From Cymodocea nodosa (Eukaryota; Streptophyta; Magnoliopsida; Alismatales; Cymodoceaceae): a stretch of 64,000 nt of DNA. The stretch is taken from assembly GCA_036874045.1 (NCBI GenBank), contig CM072339.1:14143501-14207500 (forward strand). The letters run 5' to 3'. A program made the translations under genes and the position numbers. Shown here one piece after another: positions 58,114 to 64,000 of this stretch. The notes below the pieces were generated by a model. It was not told the DNA's origin. It was given only the letters and a program-made list of their open reading frames with translations, and searched no databases. Numbering within the stretch: the first letter of the stretch is position 1; each line of letters starts with the position of its first letter.

Positions 58114-59688
58114 TGTAGGATCGTATGGCTACACAAGAAGGGGGTGAATTGTATATTTCAACATTTTCGATTATAATTGAAACTTCAATACTCAAAAATA
58201 AGTTGAGACACTATTTTCATAAAATCATTTTTATTCAAGGTTTCAATTACAATATACAATTCAATTCTCTTCAAAAATTGTAGATGCAATAATATATCGA
58301 TACCATATTTCATCTATACAATTTTATAACTACAAATAGAGAAAACTAATTTACGGAATTTAAAACATTTCTCCCTATTTGAGATCTATCTTCTTCTGCT
58401 TTTTCTTTTTCAGCAATTCTTTAGTGACAAATATCTTGTCTTTCTCTACTTCATCGAATTTGCTTTCTTTTGATACTTCAGATCTTTAGTGACATAGATC
58501 TTACCTTTTTCTGCTTCACTGAATTTTCTTCCACCTAAGAGCTTTTCCTCGAAAATTATTTTTGATCCCTGAAAAGATTTTTCGTTTGGTGTGTAGGGAT
58601 AAATGATCAACGAGAATTCTATGCCTTTTATATTGTATCTTCATTTCATGCATATCTTCCACGTTTAATCACTATCAGTTTTCCACTTCTTCACGTTTTC
58701 TCTTTTTCCTTCATCGAAATACACACGTTCTAACCCACGTTTACATTTCAAATTTTCTTTAATCATCGATCCTAGATTTCTAAAAAAATTTCTACAAAAT
58801 AAACTTTCCCGTACAAAATTTTTCATCAAGTATAATAAAAAATCATTACTTTAATGTTAACTAAACGAGTAACACAAGTAGATATATAACTTAACGTTTC
58901 TAACTTAATGAGTTACTCATGTGCCAAATTACGTGACAAGTACTATAGCTAACTCAACAAACTAAGTCTGTGGTGTTATGCTAACTCAATGAATCAGCTT
59001 CGTGGTGTTACGATAACTCAACGAACCATCTCCGTTGTGTTATAGATAACTCAACAAACCAGTAATAAACAAATGTTTTTATAATAAGAATTTTACCACT
59101 TGCAAAAATAACAACTTAAGTTTTATAACGCTAACCTAACGTGTTGCCTTAGTATTCAATATAACAACTCAACGCGTTTAGTTATGTTAACTTAACGAGT
59201 TAAACATGTGCACCTCACGTGATACAATATAATATTCGTAACTTTTAATTCACCACATGTACAACACTAACTTAACGAGTTCGTCTCTTCTTTTACTCAC
59301 TAACTTAACGAGTTTTCACGTGACCTATTTTAACCTTTAAGCCTCTAACTTAACGAGTTCTCACGTGATCTCTATACAAATAACAGTCTAACTTAACGAG
59401 TTGTCTAAATGTACATTATTCATGATATAGAAAATATAACTTTAAAACATATCATATTTTTCAATAAAAACACACGTTAACTTAACGTTTAGTTAAATGA
59501 GAAATTACTACAACGAAACGACTAGTTATTAATTTAGTATAATTTCAGATCCAATACAAACAAATATTTATATCAATAAGCTTTTTCTATATTAATTGAT
59601 ATTTTTAATTTCTTTTCACAAGTAATAGTAATTGAGTAAATATGATTACTTTCATTCATCACACATCATCAAAACAAAATACTCAACA
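58114..59688 (-). repeat. SIRE-C 5' LTR
   Basis: 1575 bp with canonical ends (TGTAGGATCG and ACTCAACA on the plus strand) and a primer site on its low side. It has the array of AACTTAACGAGTT with G-boxes and lacks the GACACGTGTC block present in the two solo SIRE LTRs. Confidence 0.9.
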
Positions 59689-60360
59689 TACCTAAAGCTA
59701 TTATTAGTGATAGAGGAACTCATTTATGTAATAGAAGTTTTGAAACCTTAATGAAGAAATATGGAGTAAATTATAAAATAACAACATCATATCATCTGCA
59801 AACAAGTAGACAAGTAGAAAGTGCAAACAAACAAATTAAGTTAATCTTAGAAAAAGTAGTAAATCCTACTAGAAAATATTGGGTTAATAGACAGATAGAT
59901 GCACTTTGGGCTTATAGAACTACTTATAAAATAAGCTTAGATATGTCAACTTTTAGGATAGTATATGGAAAATGTTACCATTTACTGGCTGAAATTGAAT
60001 ATAAAGCTTATTAAGCATTAAATACTCTAAACACTAATTTAAATCAAGCTATTGAAAATAGAAAAATACAATTAATTGAGTTAAAAGAATTTAGGAATGA
60101 AGCTTATTCGAAAATTATAATAGAAAAAGAGAAAATGAAGTTTGGCATAACAAGAAAATTATTCCAAAAACTTTTAAAATAGGGTAATAAGTATATCTCT
60201 ATATGACTAGACTTCATAACCATCTAGGAAAATTAAAATCTAGATAGGTAGAACCTTACATAATTCGAAACATTTATTCATATAGAGCTATTGAAATTGA
60301 AAATCCTAAAAATCAGAATATATTTAAAGTAAATGGACAGACTTAGACCTATTCTAAAAT
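59689..60360 (+). pseudogene. Gypsy Y integrase, part 2
   Basis: It continues part 1 with PKAIISDRGTHLCNRSF. Then come TSYHLQTSRQVESANKQIK with the third catalytic Glu, NRQIDALWAYRTTYK and the C-terminal part to FKVNGQT near 60345. The frame 59751-60014 is open for 87 codons and stops follow. The order and motifs fit Athila/Tat integrases, in which the YHPQTSGQVE block has become YHLQTSRQVE here. Confidence 0.85.
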
Positions 60361-61112
60361 TTCCAAAAAGTTCCTTTGAAATTATAGAATAAGTAAAAGT
60401 AGAGTACTATATAAGTCCTATTAAGTAAAAATATATATTAAAATATATATATATAAAATAAAAAATTATTATTATTATTTTAATATAGTAATAATCTAAC
60501 CAAAAGAAATTATCAGTTTTACCGAAGTAAAAAATTAAAAGAAAAATTTTGCAATAGTCACACTAAAAGGATCCATCGATATGACTAAAACTTAAAAAAA
60601 AAGAAAAAAAATTATATATTAAGTAAAAGTGTCGATTTTGACCAAAACATGGTATTAGTTCAACTAAGTCTAAAAAAATTATAATTTCAATTCAATCGAG
60701 GATGTACAATGGTCTAATTGAAGTTAAGAAAATAGTAAAATCAAGAGTTGGTCAAACTAGGGATTCTTTTTATAATTTTTATTATTAGTTATAACTTTTT
60801 GAGAGGTTCGTTGAGTTAACTTAACTCAACGAACTTACTCCATTAAGTCTAGGATAAGTTGACGAACTTACTCTATTGAGTTAAATGTAACTCAATGGAG
60901 AACTTAAAGTAAGTCTACTGAGTTAGTCTGTAGAGTTAACTGTAGTAGTACGTGTTAGTAGCAATAGATTGTATAGGAAATGACTTGATTACCCACCAAA
61001 AACTTAAGATTTATTTAGACTAAAACTTAGGATTTAGGGGCATTATCTACAGAAATCATTTAGTACTTAGAACAATAAAGATCAGAGTCGATTCATTTTG
61101 TTCAGTAACACC
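60361..61112 (+). other. Gypsy Y spacer between integrase and env-like ORF
   Basis: No ORF. Very AT-rich at 60420-60480. At 60800-60960 it holds a cluster of ACTCAACGAACTT motifs including the 29-bp palindrome at 60806. There is no room for a pair of LTRs here, so the ORF that follows belongs to the same element as the integrase. Confidence 0.6.
60806..60834. repeat. 29-bp palindrome of the CAACGAAC motif
   Basis: GTTCGTTGAGTTAA - C - TTAACTCAACGAAC has perfect 14-bp arms around a single central base. It is the longest perfect example I found of a motif that recurs throughout the window. Confidence 0.9.
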
Positions 61113-63372
61113 ATGAAGACCAAGATGATGCAAAACTTCTAGGATTCCATCGACACTACAAAATTCCTTAGAGAATCGGAAGAGTAGCGTACAAGACAGA
61201 AAATCAAAAATACTACTAGGGAGAAACAGCTAGAAAAGATAGAGGTTGATCTCTTCTTTTTTACAAAAGTTTTAGTAGATTTGAATGTCAGAATACCTAC
61301 AATAATGGAGATTACTAAAACAGTTGTAAATAGAGAGAGAAGAATCAGACCAAATAATGAGGTTGCCCTAGAACTCATAAGGAGGAAGTTGCGACTGTGG
61401 TTCATACGAACATAGTTGCACAAGTGAGGATTCGACATGAGAAACAACGAAGAGAATAAGTTGAAGCATCTAAAGAAGAAGAGCAGTAGCTAGGACCTTC
61501 ATATCAACAACAACAAAGAGAGCAAATTGAAGTACCTGTTGAAGTAGAACAACAACCAGGACCTTCAATTCCATTGCCCAAACCACTAGAAAGGGTAGTA
61601 TTCATAAGCCTATCATCTAAAAATGAATTAAAAGAATTTGAAGAACTAGTTCAATTTGGAAAAAGCCAAGGAAAATTAGAAGACATGGTGGTAACCAAAG
61701 CATACTTTGTGTTTGATGCATTTCAAAAGAAAAGGGTTGAAGAAAAGTTGAAGGCCCAATATAAAATTAAGGTGGAAAAGCACTAGAAAGTAGCTAGAAC
61801 ACCAATTGCAAGAGAATATGAAATTGGACCTTCAAAACTAGCAAATATAGAAGAAGTAAAATAGGAAGAGCTAGTTCCTATGGCTCGAGGGTCTAAAAAG
61901 CCCATTTCTATTGATTTATTATCTAAGGAGGAAGAAGAAGAAGAGTAGGCATAATTGCTAAGAAAAAGAAAAGGGAAAGAAATAATACCTGAGGCTCAAG
62001 AAGAAGTGAAATCTAAACCTATAGTATTTACAGTAGGGCATAAAGAGCCCATTTTTGTTGATTTATCATCATTAGAAGAAGAAGATCAAGAGCAGCAGCA
62101 AAAAAGGGAAGAAAAACAGGTTGAAATTAGTCTGCAGCCTAAAGAAATTGAAAAAGAAGTAAGGGCAAAATCTGTTGTGCCCAAGACTCCATCCCAATCT
62201 GCCACTCAATCAGAAAGAATAATAACAATGGAGATTGGTTGTGAGAAGGAAGAAGAAAGGGAAGAAACTAAGAAAAAAGCTAAACAAGAAGAAAAGAATT
62301 TGACAGATTTCATTGAAGAGAATGAAACTCTTCAGCAACTTATAGAGAAGTTATAAGATAAAAGTGTGGAAAGTTCTATAGGCTCTCCACCATAATTAAG
62401 AACTGAAAGGTAGGAATCTCTAGATTATTTTCCTCAACAAATACAGCAACAAGTTTAGCAACTTAAAGAAGAAATTGAAGAACAAACCCTTGTGGAGCAA
62501 CAAATCAAAATTCCTGACCTATCTAAAGCAACAATTTTGAATGAAATTCATTTCTAGAGTCAAGAAGCAGCCAATAAATATCAAGAAATAAAAGGGTATG
62601 ATGTTATATATAATAGGCCAGTAGATTGAATTGGAATGGAAGATATTAAAGAATTATTTGAATTCCAAGACCTACTAGAATTTTTTCCAAAAACTAAAGG
62701 GCATGTAGTTTATGAAAATCTAGTGCCCTGTTTCTATACAAATCCGAGGGAAGAATAAGGAATTTTAATCTCAAATGTGGAAGAAGTTAATATTCAGATA
62801 ACACTCGATCTTCTCCACAATATATTGGGATTAAGGAATGAAGGAATAGAGATTTTTAAAAATACAACTACAACTGAATGGACAGACCAAGAAATCAAGT
62901 AGTGTTTGGCCATCGACCCTAGTGTGCCACTTCTAAACAAACTGAAGTACTTAAATGGAAAGACACATATGGTAGCAAACATTTTAGTAAAAATTGTTTA
63001 TCAAAGGCATGACCATGATATAGAGCTTAGTCAATTTGTTAAATAGGCCACATATGCAGTTGTTAATAAAATTCAAGTTAACAGGTGTTAAGTTTTTCTA
63101 TCAAAGATAAAATCTGCAAAAAAGAAATTGTTCTTTAAGGACTTGATTCCAGAATTAATAGTGAAAGGCATTGACTTCATGAAATGGACATCAAAAAAGA
63201 TGAGATCCAAGCTATTTTAGCGAAAGAATATAGAAATTATGTTTCTAATGCTGCTACTAGAATTGTAGGAACTTCTAGAGAACTTACAAGAGTTATAGAA
63301 TGGATAAATCAATTAGAACAACAATTAGAAAAGCTTCAAAAAGAAGTAGATGAATTTAGGAAGAAAGATTAA
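61113..63372 (+). pseudogene. Gypsy Y env-like ORF (PF20167-like domain)
   Basis: Start placed at the ATG at 61113 (MKTKMMQNF), after which stops and a frame change occur. Longer open stretches are 61574-61786 (PLERVVFISLSSKNELKEF), 61955-62356 (highly charged, Glu/Lys-rich, RKGKEIIPEAQEEVKSKP) and 63184-63372 (coiled-coil tail, QLEQQLEKLQKEVDEF). Between 62540 and 63180 the conserved domain reads, with stops, as KELFEFQDLLEF, ENLVPCFYTN, KYLNGKTHMVANI and VVNKIQV. It is collinear with 26343-27501 and homologous in domain to the copia SIRE env-like ORFs. Athila-type elements carry an extra ORF at this position. Function unknown; no membrane segment or signal peptide seen. Confidence 0.65.
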
Positions 63373-64000
63373 ATGTATTTTTCATCTAATTGTAATATAA
63401 AACATCTAATTGAATGTAATTGTAAACAATTTATATATATGAATGTTTGAACATCAAGATGCTTCTGAATTCATATTTGTGAGTGAATGATTTAAAGCTA
63501 TATTGAAATTCTAATCTATATATATGTTTGAAGCATTACAAGACTATTTTAAAAGAAATTGAATTGAATGAAAGATGTGCTTAAAGGCACGATTAATTAA
63601 GAAACACCTGAATATGTTTACAAATTGAAGAAACTCTATTTTCTACATAAAAGTAAATGAACTGTAAGTTAAATATGCATATAATGTTTGGATTTAAATG
63701 AGTTCAAATTGGAACACTACATTAATTCTATGTATTTAACTTTATTTAAGTTGATAAAATGTAGGGAAAAAAAAATATAGAAGTTAATATGAGAAGTAAG
63801 TTTTTTAGGAAAATCTGCTAAGTGTTAACTCAACGAAGTTAGTTCATGGAGTTAACCTTAACTCCACGAAGTCAATAATAAAATATAAGGTCACTCCATT
63901 GAGTTATCTATAACTCAACAAAGTTAGTTCATAGAGTTAGCAAATAGAAGTCGAAGTTAGTCCGTTGAGTTAGCTGTAACTCAACGAGGTTAGTTTGTTA
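63373..64000 (+). other. Gypsy Y 3' region and possible LTR start
   Basis: Non-coding; similar to 27502-28450. From TGTTAACTCAACG at 63823 it has a run of ACTCAACGAAGTTAGTTCA-type motifs and continues beyond the window. If 27953-28720 is an LTR, this is the beginning of the same LTR. Confidence 0.45.

Larger units (their letters stand above)
53160..59688 (-). mobile_element. SIRE-C, inserted in the gypsy Y integrase
   Basis: Minus-strand copia element of 6529 bp including a nested Z LTR. The duplication is TATCT (53155-53159) on the left and TACCT (59689-59693) on the right. Removing it joins ..RFEI to PKAIISDRGTH of the Y integrase. Contents from high to low coordinate: complete 5' LTR, primer site, leader, solo Z LTR, gag, protease, part of integrase, part of RT, then only the last 200 bp of the 3' LTR. 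The env-like ORF and RNase H are deleted. Confidence 0.9.

Noticed and set aside
1..64000. tRNA, rRNA or small nuclear RNA genes
   Set aside because: No cloverleaf-like or conserved RNA sequence was recognised by eye; the tRNA-Met matches are only primer-binding sites.

Overview
The window is strongly AT-rich plant nuclear DNA made almost entirely of nested, broken LTR retrotransposons. I see no intact host gene, no tRNA or rRNA gene and no CRISPR array. The evidence for a plant is the presence of Ty1/copia elements of SIRE (Maximus) type and Ty3/gypsy elements of Athila/Tat type, a primer site matching initiator tRNA-Met, and a piece of a plant F-box-associated (FBA) domain. An angiosperm is near certain; I cannot name the species.

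Element families, with names used only here. SIRE: copia with long LTRs (about 1.6-1.7 kb) reading TGTTGAG...CCTACA, gag-pol, a spacer of about 1.5 kb, then a long 'env-like' ORF. W: a second copia family with different LTRs. Z: a gypsy-like family with LTRs of about 1.8-2.2 kb starting TGTTTAGAATG. Y: a gypsy family with Athila-type gag, integrase and its own env-like ORF. X, V and U are LTR fragments only.

Layout. 1-15077: a plus-strand SIRE (SIRE-B) is interrupted by a minus-strand SIRE (SIRE-A, 307-9114) and by a solo LTR (12154-13824, duplication AATTG). 15078-18698: LTR scraps, then the 3' half of copia W. 18699-34520: a 15.8-kb Z composite inserted in the W reverse transcriptase with the duplication AAAAG. 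It holds an inverted duplication of FBA domain + 3' region + LTR around a loop with gypsy env-like, candidate LTR and gag sequence, and the left LTR carries a solo SIRE LTR (duplication TTCAC). 34521-40343: the 5' half of W with its 5' LTR. 40344-44341: a gypsy LTR fragment (X), a SIRE pol scrap and copia LTR pieces. 44342-51792: two SIRE elements (D and E) sharing one LTR. 51793-64000: a gypsy Y element whose integrase is split by SIRE-C (53160-59688, duplication TAYCT); SIRE-C in turn carries a solo Z LTR (56117-57909).

The coding regions are old: nearly all have stops or frameshifts, and many internal deletions end in short microhomologies. The most interesting points are: (1) the FBA gene fragment carried twice in a Z element as a large inverted repeat; (2) exchange of modules between copia and gypsy elements (an env-like domain, a 3' spacer of about 1 kb and LTR pieces); (3) dense arrays of short palindromic AACT..CG motifs in the LTRs of unrelated families; (4) an open 445-codon gag-integrase-RT fusion. 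All element boundaries come from reading the sequence by eye.
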